Shown here piece by piece: positions 1 to 13,300 of a stretch of DNA of 64,000 nt (position 1 is the first letter of the stretch; each line of letters begins with the position of its first letter). Made by a program: the position numbers and the translations under genes. This DNA comes from Liolophura sinensis (Eukaryota; Mollusca; Polyplacophora; Chitonida; Chitonidae). The stretch is taken from positions 15,489,485 through 15,553,484 of the forward strand of contig NC_088296.1 in assembly GCF_032854445.1 (NCBI RefSeq), given 5' to 3'. The notes beneath the pieces are model-generated. The model ran no database searches and was not told where the DNA came from. It worked only from the letters and a program-made list of their open reading frames with translations.

Positions 1-654
1 GATGAGATTTAATGACTATTCTTCTTCACAACGTATTTGCTTTAGGCTGCACATATGGACACTCAAAGGTGGTGTCAGCCTTGTTGTTTGGATCAGACTA
101 TGTAATCCAGTACAGCGACCCATATATACAGAGCAGTAAAAGTTACATGGAAAAAAAAATTTTTGAAAGAGAAAAAAATTTACTTGGTTAAAAAGGAAGA
201 GAAAGGATTCTTTTTTTAACATCCGACATTAAAAGTCGGGGCCTAAGTTTAAAAGTCCAATCTCATAATTAAGGGTTACGCCATGATCTTATCTGTATGT
301 ATGGGGCTACTGCCTGATCGTCAAGTGACGTTTCTCAATCCCAAAATGTACTTTTAGACGACGAAGAAAACCAACACGATTTAAAGTATAACCTCCAATA
401 ATATATGATCATTATGTCTGTTCTTTTTTAAACTGTTTAAACTTCCTTTGGGATACTTTACCGATCTACTTTATAGATACATGACGTCTAGGATTGTCTT
501 CTCTTTCCATGCACGACATGCAGTACTACATTACATGTGACAAAGAAGTCAAGTCAAGGATATACTATACGGGTCTGACAATAATGACACTGATAGATGT
601 GTGGCGATAAAGATAATGAAGGATCCCCTTCAACCGTCTTTTATAATTAGCTAT

Positions 655-885
655 TAGTAATTTGTTTGATTGTGGATTCACGCCATACTCAAAAATATTT
701 CACTTATGCGACGTCGGTCCAGCATTATGGCGGGAGGCAGACCACCTGCAGATTTCTGACAGACCTTCCCACATACGACCCGAAAGGAAAGCATCATGAA
801 CAGGACTTGAAGCCATAGCAACTGCATTGTGAGAGAGGCTCCTTCTCCTGCCGTAGCTGGCTAACTACTCGGGTACGGATGCCCT
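655..885 (-). mobile_element. SINE-1 copy, diverged
   Basis: SINE-1 is defined by a tRNA-like head (GGCTCAGTTGGTTAGCGCGC with a B-box-like GAGTTCAAGTCC), a body containing CCGTACGTGGGAAGGTCTG, and a 3' end reading GAGTACGGCGTAAAACACCAA followed by an (AAAT)n tail. This copy reads on the minus strand, is nearly full length and strongly mutated. Confidence 0.75.
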
Positions 886-952
886 CAACTACATCTTTAC
901 ACGGTTTACCTGTTTGATAAAAGGATTTATTATCACGTCCTGTTTCTTGGAT

Positions 953-1622
953 TGTACCAAGTACGCCCCAGAATTAGACTGCACCAAGGGCACCTCAGGA
1001 TTTTAAACAGTACCAAGTACACCTCAGATTTAGATTGTACCAAGGGCACCTCAGAATTTTAGGGCTGTACCAAGTACACCTCAGAATTAGATTGCACCAA
1101 GGGCACCTCAGAATTTTAGGCTGTACCAAGTACACCTCAGAATTAGATTGCACCAAGGGCACCTCAGAATTTTAGGGCTGTACCAAGTACACCTCAGAAT
1201 TAGATTGTACCAAGGGCACCTCAGAATTTTAAACAGTACCAAGTACACCCTCAGAATTAGATTGCACCAAGGGCACCTCAGAATTTTAGGCTGTACCAAG
1301 TACACCTCAGAATTAGATTGCACCAAGGGCACCTCAGAATTTTAGGGCTGTACAAGTACACCTCAGAATTAGATTGCACCAAGGGCACCTCAGAATTTTA
1401 AACAGTACCAAGTACACCTCAGATTTAGATTGTACCAAGGGCACCTCAGAATTTTAGGGCTGTACCAAGTACACCTCAGATTTAGATTGTACCAAGGGCA
1501 CCTCAGAATTTTAAACAGTACCAAGTACACCTCAGAATTAGATTGCACCAAGGGCACCTCAGAATTTTAGGCTGTACCAAGTACACCTCAGAATTAGATT
1601 GCACCAAGTACACCTCAGATTT
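953..1622. repeat. Tandem array of two alternating 28-30 bp units
   Basis: The two units alternate: TGTACCAAGTACACCTCAG with an ATTAGAT linker, and TGCACCAAGGGCACCTCAG with an ATTTTAGGGC or ATTTTAAACAG linker, giving a composite period of about 57 bp. Both strands keep open frames through it as a by-product. Decayed units continue to about 1770. Confidence 0.92.
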
Positions 1623-1789
1623 TACGGACCTTATCATAAATATCACAGATGTTCAGAGTGCACATTGTACACCTGAGATTTTGCTGAGCGTACCAAATAC
1701 ACATCGCATTTTCATGCCGTATAATATACAGACCCTAGACTGCGCCAAGCACATCACAGATACCATATACATCACAGATGTTTAGACCG

Positions 1790-1995
1790 TACTGAAGTAT
1801 CATGCCGAAGACCACCCGACATGACACCCCAACCAGTCACATTATACTGACACCGGACCAGCTAGTCCTGTTTCCTTGTTCTCTCAGTGCTGAGCGACAA
1901 ACGAGGCAGCAACAGGTACCATTTCTTATAGTCTTTGGTATGACCCGACCCGGATTTGATCCCGGGTCTTCTGACTTCCACACGACTTTGTAGAC
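1790..1995 (-). mobile_element. SINE-2 fragment
   Basis: Shares AAGTATCATGCCGAAGAC and the following ATACTGACACCGG segment with copies at 31.7, 36.5 and 61.3 kb. It ends with a tRNA-like B-box region (GATTTGATCCCGGGTC), read on the minus strand. Confidence 0.7.
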
Positions 1996-2196
1996 CAATC
2001 AAATAAATAAATATATCAAATGATTAACAACAGATTGAAATTTTTGCTTTAAATGAAGACATCACCTTTTAAAATAGTCTAAAAGGTCATTTTGTGTTCA
2101 TTCCCAACTGGGTTTTCACTATATTTTTACATATTTTTAATACTGAATAATATGCCAACAAAAACTGTGGTTCCCTACAGCTGACGTTTTACATTA

Positions 2197-2374
2197 TGTG
2201 TACTTTTTTTAAAGGTGGACCATCAGCATAATTTAAAAAAGAACCCTTTTCCAGATGTGTATTTTATTTAAAGGTGAACCATCAGCATATTTTTAAAAGA
2301 ACCTTTTTTCCAGATGTGTACTTTATTTAAAGGTGGATCATCGACATAACTTAAAAAAGAACCCCTCTCCAGAC
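2197..2374. repeat. Three-copy 59-bp tandem repeat
   Basis: AAAGGTGGACCATCAGCATA and variants start at 2211, 2270 and 2329, each followed by an A-run and a CCAGATGTGTA motif. Confidence 0.85.
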
Positions 2375-4141
2375 TTGATGATTTTATAAAACAAAACACA
2401 GATATCAGTAAAGGTATCCAAATAGAAAAAATCTTTATTGCAAATTTTAATTGTCGATGAAATGCCTGCTTAGAAATTGACTATCAAGTTATGTGTCCAT
2501 AAGGCTTAGATCTTTTAACACAAAAATCAAGATATCAAAAAGTCATAAATACATCAGTCCATGGAACTTGGTATCTGGAATTCGCAAATAAAACAAACTT
2601 ACCAGAAGCATTAAACAAATAGAAAATCGGTTTTTGCTCTGATTAGAAAAATACAAGCAAATTTTACGAATGATACTATAATGATGATTGGCACAAGGGC
2701 ACTATCAGCACTACAGTCATATGCAACACAAACACACAGTTACGGCACTCTAATTCTATATTATAGACATTATAAAGAACATTTATGGCACTATTTCCAT
2801 TTATGGCATAGGAGCACTTTTGTGGCAAGAATGCCAACCAAAATCTCGCTTAAGGCATTACACGGTTAGATAAAATACAGCCATAAACACAACGTTGAAA
2901 GGCTAATGCAGAGAAAAGTAAAAAGTTAACATGGATATACTGAGTTTCAGCTTTTAACTGTTAAAATTTTAATTAAAATCATATTAAAATTTCTGTGATA
3001 TTATTGCCGAAGACATGGTGGGATAGTGGGAAAAAAGCTTTATACATTATGTCCACAGACATGGGGCAGGGGGTAGTTTGTGGGTGAGAGGTGTTAAGTT
3101 ACATATGTATCTTAATAAACGCAACAATTTACACAAATGGAATTAAGGTTCACGTAGCTCCTTGTTTTCTCGTTTTTACAGAATCAGTGACAGAAAATTC
3201 AATCGACCAATCAGAACGCGTCTGGAAAAATTTTAATGGCGGATATGGTTGTTGTTGTTATAACGTAAACACCTACGTGTCCTAGTAACACCACATCCAA
3301 CAGGCCTGCTTCACATGGTATTAATTAAAGCAGTTTATTATTGTTCAGGCGATTTGAGCAATCTTCTGCATTTGTGTGCCAATAGATGCCTCGAACTGGT
3401 TTTATCATGATAACATAGAGCCATAATGCTACCCGGCTCTGTGGTTATATCAAGGTCAGCTTACGTGCATTGAAAGGCAGCCGAACCTTCTTGCACGAAA
3501 TTTGACTGGATGAGAAGGTTTCTGGATGGTACGTCCCTAAATAAATGTCACGCCGTTACTTGCTTCAAATAACAACATTACCCCAAAAATTTGCTAAAAT
3601 ACAAATACATTTTAACCTTATAATAAATCCGCATATATGCCTCATATCGATATGCCAGGCTATAACTGTCTGGAAAACCATATACACAAAACACACACAC
3701 AGAGTGTAGAGTTTTCTGCACATGCCAAATCCATCACGAGTCTTAGCTAAAATTTTAACATCGTTTTAAAACTTAAAAAAATGTAAGCATTGTTACATTT
3801 AAAAATAGAGACAATAAAGCAACTATATTGCTATAATCCTGGAAAGACAAATGCAGGCACACACAAAAAGGGGGCCGTATACCATGGGGACCATACATAA
3901 GCTCAAAGAAAACAAAAACATTAATGTGGAGAAACAGCTTAAGCCAAATATAAACAAAAAGAATGCTGATTGGACAGTTACAGGTTCTTTACTGTTTGAA
4001 ATTTAAAATGAAACCGACGAGTAAGAAAAAGCGGTGCTAACTAAGAAATAAATCGCTTTACTGTCTACCCAGAAATAAAAGCCCTTCCCAAATCAAAAAT
4101 GTCCCCTTCCTCTTTGAGCATTCATTATCATATTGCGTCAT
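2375..4141. other. Region downstream of ZP-A, no gene recognised
   Basis: AT-rich sequence with only short open frames (under 70 codons) that lack recognisable domains. It would include the ZP-A 3' UTR next to 4142. Confidence 0.5.
3334..3339 (-). terminator. Candidate polyadenylation signal of ZP-A
   Basis: AATAAA on the minus strand, about 800 bases after the ZP-A stop, is the nearest I see. The distance is long, so this is weak. Confidence 0.2.
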
Positions 4142-4350
4142 TTATGCAGTGCTTATGCCCTTGTTGTAGTACGCAGACTCTGTCTTCCCTTCCGGTCTGG
4201 CCTCACTTCGGGTAAAGCGGAAGCAGAGGAAGGCGGAGGCGATCAAAGCCACCAAGAGCAGGACACCGAAGATGATGGTGACAGTCAGGAATGGGACGCT
4301 TTGAACGCAAGATTCAAAAGTGCTGGCGGGGCACGAAGTAAGCTCAATGT
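4142..4350 (-). CDS. ZP-A coding exon 10: transmembrane helix and cytoplasmic tail
   Basis: The exon is 209 nt, ending at TAA (4144-4142). After two extracellular cysteines comes a hydrophobic helix beginning FLTVTIIFGVLLLVAL, then basic FRFTR and a short tail ending NKGISTA. The acceptor is CTTGCAG. The ZP-B equivalent begins FLAVTVVFSFLLIITL. Confidence 0.87.
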
Positions 4351-7300
4351 CTGCAAGATAAAACAAATCGGAAATGTGTGAATATTTGTTCATTTCTCTC
4401 ATAGAACATTTCGATCAGTATTTTTAATTCACAATTAAATTCTACGCTGTAGGAAGAAGATGCCTTTCTTCGGTAATGTCTTCAACAGGAACCTGTTGAA
4501 TTATTGCCATAGCTCTCACAGACGAACTGTCATTGTAGGAAAAAGTAATGCCCGTTACCCTTCAAACTCGGTAATAAAGTTCATAAAATTTGTAATGCAG
4601 GTTTTAACATTTTAACACTGTAAACATTACCGGTACGAGTGTGATATTTTCTGATATGCAATAATTTGAGTTATTCTTGGTAAATATAGAAACTTTGATT
4701 TGATTAGCGAATATGGAAAAATTTTAAATACAGCCTCGTTTAAGCAAAATCACGAAGCACCCACTAGTGAAGGAGAACACCCTGACGCCGGATTGGACGG
4801 TTTCCACCTCGGTCTCGTTGCCTGCCTGACGCTTCTTACGTCCGAAGCCAGTACCAACTGGCCCGCAGGTTGACACCTGTGACAACAATAATATATGCCA
4901 TTATGGACAAGACTTAATAAAGTCTTTCACACATGCATTGTGTAACAGTCGCTAGTGAAATTCATGTAAGATTACATGAAGACTGTAAAAAGACTGTTAA
5001 AGGCTGTATCTGAAAAAACCTTTGCTTGTATTTCCTTTAGCTTTTAATGCATTCCAACGGTTGATAGCATGCTGGACTGTATGGACAATATTGCTCAAGT
5101 TTGTCCCCAGTGACGTCACAAAATTTTTCTACACCTTTATGTTCAATCTTTGTGAACTCTACTCATGTTATGTGTGACTTTGTAAAAGAAAGCATATCTG
5201 ACATAGAATACCAGTTATTAAATATGACGCTATGACGTAAAACACATATCAAACAAAGTCTATCGTACATTCCAAGCTCTTCAGTGTATTTAACTCGATG
5301 AAGAAATCTTTAAAGAAAAGAATATGTGAATGTACAGTTTTCTGCGGTCTTTCTAAAGAAATTTCGATTATAGAGTCTATGTCCTTTTAACCACTCTGTC
5401 ATGAACTGCCCCCTTTAAATTTATTGATTTATTTGATTGGTGTTGCCGTACTCAAGAATATTTCACACATACGACGGCGGTCAGCATTATGGTGTCAAGC
5501 AACTTAGCAAACCCACGACCATCCATAGGCTGCTGACAGACGCCCCGTCAGACTTAAAGAATATATGAAAGGAAATCTAAAATAAAGATTATGCCAAAGA
5601 ATGAAAAAGAAAACCTAAATTTCTGAAGCACAATTTATATCTTTCAATAACCCCTCTATTTTATTAAAATTTTCATCATCGATAAACTAACTGGTAAAGC
5701 CCCTTTCACCATTCCAGATTTCCTCTCCACGCACAGAATTGCTTCCATCACTGATGAAACTATCATCACTGATGTCACGACTGCAGACAAACTACTAATT
5801 TCCGCTGCAGTTTAAAGCCATGTTTACGAACGTACATGAGAAGATCTGTCAGCAACCTGCGGTTGCCGAGTTTCCTCCCACGGTAATGCAGGCAGCCGTT
5901 GTATAAGTGAAATATTCTTAAGTTCAGCCATTTTACGCCCAGAGAAGAAAGCTGCGAAACATTTTTTTGTATTTTTATACGTAAGGACACATTCTAAGCC
6001 GCATGTTAAGAAATAAATAACAAGAATCATGTATTTTTTATGATGATCCTTGTTGAAAGTGATGGTAAGCTTCTCTTACTGGGTTACATCTGTTGTCGCC
6101 TGCTCTACACACGAGCAGGTCACACTGGAACACGAGGTCTTGTGAGTTGTCGAACTTGAAGGCGTCGATGGGAATTGTGATGACGGTCTGGTTCCTAGTC
6201 ATCGGTGGGCGAACAACGTTCAGAGCATCCAGACCGATACAGCTGAAACCGGAAACCACAGAAGGATTAACGGGCGCGAGAATTTTAATAACATGGAGAT
6301 ACCCAGATATGTTGAGCAATACAGGAGAAACGCACACACGGTGAGCGACACAGGAGAAAGTCAGACACGGTGTGCAACACCGGAGAAATTCAGACATGGT
6401 GAGCAGCACTCAAGGAATTCAAAAGTGGTGAACAATACAGAAGAAAGTCAGACATAGTGAGCAATATAGGAGAAACGTACGCACGGTGAGCAACCACAGG
6501 AGAAAGTAAGGCACGATGAGCAACACAGAAGAAACTCAGACACGGTGAGCAACACATGAGAAAATCAGACACGGTGAGCAATACAGAAGAAAGTCAGACA
6601 CAGGGAGCAACACAGAAGAAACTCAGACATGGTAAGCAACACGGGAGAAACTCTAACGCGATGAGCAACACAGGAGAAACACAGACACGGTGAGCAACAC
6701 AGGAGAAACGCACACACGTTGAGCAACACAGGAGAAAGTAAGACACCGTGAGCAACACAGGAGAAAACCAGACATGGTGAGTAATACAGAGGAAAGTCAA
6801 ACACACTGAGCAACACAGGTGAAACTCAGACATGGTGAGCAGCACAGGAGAAACTCTTACGCGATGAGCAACAAAGGAGAGACACAGACACGGTGAGCAA
6901 CACAGGAGAAACGCACACACGTTGAGCCACACAGGAGAAAGTAAGCCACGGTGAGCAACACAGGAGAAAGTCAGACACAGTGAGCAATACAGAAGAAAGT
7001 CAGACACAGCGAGCAACACAGGAAAAACTCTAATGGGGTGAGGAAACTCTAATGCGGTGGGCAACACAGGAGAAACTCAAACATGGTGAGTAACAAGGAG
7101 AAACGCAAACACGGTGAGCCACACAGGAGGAACGCGCGAAAACGGTATTTGAAAATATTTTTGTATGCTGGGTATTGAGACCACCTAATTATATATATCG
7201 TCTTTGCATAATAATGTTTTAAATAAGGATGTGCTGCATGTCTAATAAATTTATTTGAATATAAAATCCAAACACGTCTTTAATCTTTGGTATGATAATA

Positions 7301-10300
7301 TTTATGAATATATTAAAAGTATAAATATGTATATACTAAATATATTTTAAAAAATTATAATATTATCACGCAAAGTCAATATACAAAATGGGGTCCTAGA
7401 TATTCAAAACTTAATTTCAAAACTCTTTTTCTTTAAGGAAAAATCCAAGAAAAAGAGTTAAGACCATATTTACAACTAATTTGTAACACTATTTCAATGG
7501 AACTTTATGCTATTGTTATATTCTTCACATTTAAAGCAGCATTAGAAAGAATAAAGGGTACGTACCCACCGGTTACCAAAACCTTAGACGCACGGTTGGC
7601 TGTGTTTGTTGAACTATACGCGGTACAAGAAGTGGCAAAAAGAGACTGGTATTCTGAAATCAGATATAAAATAGTTTCATCAATAACTGATTAATTCGTT
7701 CATTCATTTTCTTAGTGCATGCTTAATACGTTTTTTAAAACTATTCTGCTTTAATAAAATATTTCTTGTACTTTGCTAACAAAGTGCATTTAGTTCAAGA
7801 TTTCCACTTAATTCAAGACCAATAGGCCTACATTTTGAATCATTTTATTATCTTAGAAATTAGTCGTCATACGAAACTCGAGGGCAATGTTTAAGCAAAA
7901 GACACCTATCGTGTATGTAATATAAAAACAGAAAACGAACTTGCTGTTTGTCGAGAACGGGATATGAAGAATGCCATGCCAGTCTTAATGTTCTATTTCT
8001 GCACAGTCATATGGTGTCAAGTTTCAATCAAGTTTAGGATATAGGTCAAGTCGGTTGTTTCCTGTTTGCAGTGTTTGAGAGACCCAATTAACGCATTTGA
8101 TTTCTATACCTGGGACATATAAATGGGCTCCGGCTCATCGGAGATAATCCAGTGTAACAATGGCTGCTCCCGCAATTTTCTAAAGGGCTGGAACTTAGCG
8201 TTTATCTCCCTTGGGACATTCATTTGTTTGAGTTTCATTCGAGTTCACGCACCTTTGTGCGTGATCCTACGGTACCGAGACAAGGCTCGTGTATAGATGG
8301 GCGCCATCAGTGCAGTGATTTCATCCCAAATTTGTGGATAATTGTGGAAAGTATCAGATATTTCATAAGTATTTTCAGATTCCTTGAGTCTAAATGTGTA
8401 TCAGTGGTGTAAAACCAAGCAACTAACTGAATTAATCAAAAACATCCTCAATAAAAACGAACTATTTACTCACGTATTAGCTAATGAACATTAAGTTATT
8501 CAACATGACGGCGCTCACGAAAGGCAGCATGAAAAGATAGTTCGATGAAATAATCAGCCGTGGCGTTTCTGTAGACTAAAAACCAAAGCAGATCACCGCT
8601 CTTAGTGCGACATGTGAGGAAAGAGATGTCACTGCAGCCTAATCGACTGGGTATGGCAAAAGTCTCGTATATCAGCTTATGCTTTGGGTCATCCAGCGTC
8701 GAGAACAAAGTGTAGAACTCACGATAACTATTGCTGTTTCCCCTGTGAATTCTGTTATGCAAAGTCAAGTGGTAAGTGTGTAAATATATTTAAATTGGCA
8801 TGGTTCAGCTTGAGCACGGACGGAGAAGATAATAATACCATCGAAGCCTTTAAAAAAAACGCACTGGTCAACAGTTCGGTACGTTCGCTCAGGTGTCGTA
8901 ATGCACGAGTCTCGCTTTCGACGTGGCTGTTGTAAAAAGTATGTTCTATATTAGAATGTTAGGGTTTGTGAATATCTTCCTGATTCATGCACGAAATTCT
9001 TCGATTCACGCCAGCATGCTACTGTCGTTTTCTTTTCCTTTAAAGCTTTCTCGACACTGATCCTATCCCATCTTAGTGGTAGTAACCATCTTTGGCCAAA
9101 CAAATGTTTTGCCAAACCTAACGTCGGAGCAATCTAGGGCTATTTTCTAAATAAAATATCCGGGACGTTGTACTCACGCGTGGAATCGAGGACAAGCCGC
9201 AGCTCCAAGTCCTCGCCAACGATAGCCGTCTCTGTTGCGGCCATCTCAGCCCCCGAGGACGCTCGGATGATCTCCATGTGGGTCACTGTTGTCGTACCGG
9301 TTACGACCTGACCCGGGCGGGAAGCGGCAGGCCTAGACAACAACAACAGCAACACTGAGTGATTTCAATTCCACTACGGAAAATGACCCACATTCACAAA
9401 ACATCGTAAATCAAAATGAGAATTACGAAGATTGGTTTACAAACTTTTGTGAAAGTGGCTCACAGACTATAAAATATCTTTCACTCAGTGTCAGTTCAAT
9501 GCCAATATTTCATCCACCGCCTCTTAAGGCTTTTTTGAAAGGAGTTAAAAGCATTCAAGCAGTTGGATTCTAAGGTGGACATTATTTACCATACCAGCCC
9601 TACCAGTGTCTAGGAACTCTGACGTCACAAGAAGTTTTCCCACTGTACATTACCATGGATTCTAAGGTGGACATTATCTACCATACTAGCCCTACCAGTG
9701 TTTAAGAACTCTGACGTCACTAGAAGTTTTCCAACTGTACATTACCGTGGATTCTAAGGTGGACATTACCTACCATACTAGCCCTACCAGTGTTTAAAGA
9801 GAATGTTACGTCAGAAAGTATTTTCAAGCTAGTTTTGAATTGCAATAATGTAGCCTTGTTTGACTTTAAACACTACGCAGTGATTACCTTTAGTGATGTC
9901 AATAATTCATGTACAACTTCACAAATCTGAGGTCATTTTGGTGGGGGGTGGGTTGTTGTAGAGTGAGCCCAGGAGAGGCCTATAGACCCATCACGAAAAC
10001 TACACTAGCCTAATATAAAGCATGATTAAAGACGTACAGCATGGAGAGTAAAACCAGAGCATCGACGTCAGTGTCATAGCTGGCAAATGGTCACAAGTAA
10101 CCGGTGAAACACGGCATCTTGTCAGTTTACCTCCGTCAGGGTTTTACTACGGCGGCCAGCATTATGGTGAGAGGAAACCGGTCTGAGCCCGGGGGAAACC
10201 CACGACCATTCGCAGGTTGCCGACAGACCTTCCCACGTACGGCCGGAGGGGAAGCCAACATGAGCTGGACTTGAACTCACAGCGACCCCGTCAGGGTTTT

Positions 10301-13300
10301 ATTCTAACTGTTCATGTAAATACATAGATACTAGCTATCTGCACGTCCCCTAGCACCATGGCTTAAGCTGAATGAGGTTAAAAAAGTGCATTGATGTTAA
10401 TTGCAATTTACAAGACGTCTCTGGTCTAGAATTACTCAAAACGCTGTGCTGTCGTGACATTTAACTCACAGACTACACCATGAAGGGTTAAATTAAAACA
10501 TCTTCGACAGTGTGATAATTAGCAAATGGTGAAAACTGGTGAATTCAAGTCATTTCAGTACATTTTTTGGTGCCAGGAGATATGTGTTCCAGGAGATATG
10601 TGTTCCAGGAATGAATGTTCCACGACGAGCGCCAAAGGTTTGAAAATGTTTCTGCTCTGCACAAGTGATATTGTGACAAGCAGGAAGGTAAGACTAAGAA
10701 GAAAACTCACTGGACCCCGATAACCCCCTGTACTTGTCCGTCCGTAGTATGGATACAGTTGGCTACATGTTCCTCGTCGTAAATTGTTTCGTACAAGGTA
10801 CTGTACTGCACAACAACTCTCACCGCGTATATCGTGTTACCGCTCTGGAAAAAAAAGCAACAACATAAAGAAAACATTATTTTCCAACTATACTAGCCGT
10901 CCTGGCCCCGGTTTCATGAATCATACTTAGCTAAGTAAGCGCTTAACAACCATGACGACGTATGTTGTAAAGATATGAAGTGCACTTAGCTAGGGGCTAC
11001 TTAACACATAAAGGTTTCATAAAGGTGACCCCTCCACATAGATACATAGTATGACATAGCCCCCTCCCCCCCCCCCCCCCCCCCTCCTTTCACCAAAAAT
11101 GTTTTCTTTCCATAGACCAAATAACATGGGCTGGGCGATTTTAATAAAAATGCTTAACAAATAAAGGACAACAACAGAACAATGGTCTGTCCAGTTTGGA
11201 CCTAGGTCGCCATTGTGTGGGAACAGTTGACCCATGATCCATGAGTTCTCTCCCTTAGACTGACCTCTTCAAATGCGATGGCAAAAAAACACCCCGAAAT
11301 ATCATGTGGTTTCTTAAGCAAATACCCCATCTAAATTGAGTAAACAATGACAGGGAAGTTGATCGTTTTTTCGAGCGTTATTATATTTCTTACGGCGCAT
11401 GCGTCGCTCTCTACCTCTATGCACTTTTTAACGGAATAAACATCTGATTTGAATTTAAAACATCTGACTGCACGATGACATTTAATTTCTAATCATATTG
11501 CAACAAGTAACACCACATCAGCTTTTTTAGCTATAGTGCAAGCAAACTACTAGACCTCTGCTTTCAAAATGCACAAATATAGACAGCTATGAATTATTTG
11601 TCGAATATCCCTTAGAAATGAACTATTTCAAGCAAAAAAGATGGATGTGACGTCACGGTATCCGCTGCACTGGGTCCCAACAAATCACTGTAGGATTATA
11701 TTTGTTTCACTGAACCATTTTATCAGGTTGGAAATAATATTCTAAAATAGTAAATGGAGCTATTTTTCTGGGAATTTTTAAAGGGCTTTTATCTGACATG
11801 ACTTCACTATTTTGAGATGACCTAACACTGGCTTAGAGTGTTTCGCTTATACAAGGTGTAGATTACACTTCTCGACACTGATATCGGAAATGACAGACGC
11901 AGCGCAAGGTGGAGATACCAGTCGAGCCTTACGTTTGCCTGGACGGTAGATGTTATTCCGCAGGAATTCAGATTGAAGGTCTGGGTAAAAGAGGTCGAGG
12001 GAGGGGTAGGGTTGGAGAACTGACACTGCGCCACGTTCCCTTGATTCTTGACAAAGATCTTTCCGTTAAAGTTGGCTCCTGGCAGAGGGATGATGGTTAC
12101 GGACATTGTACTCACGTCGCATGTGGTCGAAACTGAAAGTGAATGAAGAAAAATGTGTTGCAGTGCGTTACATGATGCAGTGGAGGACAAGCCCCATGTG
12201 ATCGTATTATCGTTATTCGGAATTAAACCAATTTCTAAACCAGATCCACAAAAAGCTGCATGTGGTCAAAACTGAAAGTGAAAAAGCGACAATCTATTAC
12301 GTCACGCAATGGAAGACAAACCGTATGTGGTCGAAAGTGAAAGTGAAAGACCTCGAATGTATTACGTCATTCAGTGGAAGATAAATCACATGTGGTCGAA
12401 AGTGATGCAGTGGAAGGTAAGCCCATGTTTTAAGAATAGCACGTTACTCTAAGAATTAACATCAAAAAAACTCTTTACCATCAAAAGGACATGACCAAAA
12501 GTAAAGAATGTTCAAAATCAAACTATGAAACCTGATCAACCCAATTTAATGTAGTAAGTAACTGCAACAAAACATTAAGATCAGCCAAATTTTAAAATAT
12601 AGCCAGCTCACTGTGGGGAAGGGAAGCCTGAGATAAGATGTTGTCACTGTAACCCGACCAAAAGTTTTCTGAGACGAGAAACTTTGACCAAACTCGAGGT
12701 GCAAATTATTTCTCTGATGCTGAGGTTCAAACTAGTTTTCTCAAATGGCGAAATCTAACGAAACCCGAGGTCCAAACTAGTCTTCTGAGATGGGAAACTC
12801 TCACCAATCCTGAGGCCCAAACTAGTTTTCTCAAATAGAAAAACTCTGACCAAACCAGAGGCCCAGCTTAGTTTGCTGAGATGAGAAATTTTGAGGGGAA
12901 CTGTGATGCCTATCCTAGTTTCGCTTACCTCTCTCTGTGTCGCAGCCTAGGCCCGTGAATCCAGCAGTACAGGCACACAGGTCACTCGGTCCACCATTGT
13001 TGTAACATATTTGGTTAGTACCCACACAGTTTTGGTTGTTACAAGTTCCGGCCGTTCGGAGTGTTCCTATAACGATAAAAAACAACAACTTAAAAGAAAA
13101 CAAACTCAATAAAGTGGTAAACTGTAACAAGTCTAAAACCCAACTTACTTTCTTTCCCCATGGGAGACTGTAACCCAGGAAGGCCAATGGGAAGGCAGAA
13201 CATAAAAGACTTACAGCATAGAGAGTAAAACCAGAGCAACAATGATAACTGGCAGTGTGACAGCTGGCAAATAGTCACACGTAACTGGTGAAATATGGGT

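Noticed and set aside
953-1622. Direct repeats considered as a CRISPR array.
   Set aside because: Spacers are not unique: the whole array is two alternating repeated units, and the genome is eukaryotic.
6594-7067. 157-codon minus-strand cysteine-rich frame with hydrophobic repeats.
   Set aside because: It is the 29-bp minisatellite read in one frame; the repetition explains the apparent cysteine pattern.
7497-7694. 65-codon plus-strand frame.
   Set aside because: It is the antisense shadow of ZP-A exon 7 plus intron.
8496-8768. 90-codon minus-strand frame in ZP-A intron 6, considered as the missing exon 7.
   Set aside because: It does not align with ZP-B exon 7 and its phase does not fit. 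The 7653-7566 exon fits phase, cysteine position and neighbours.
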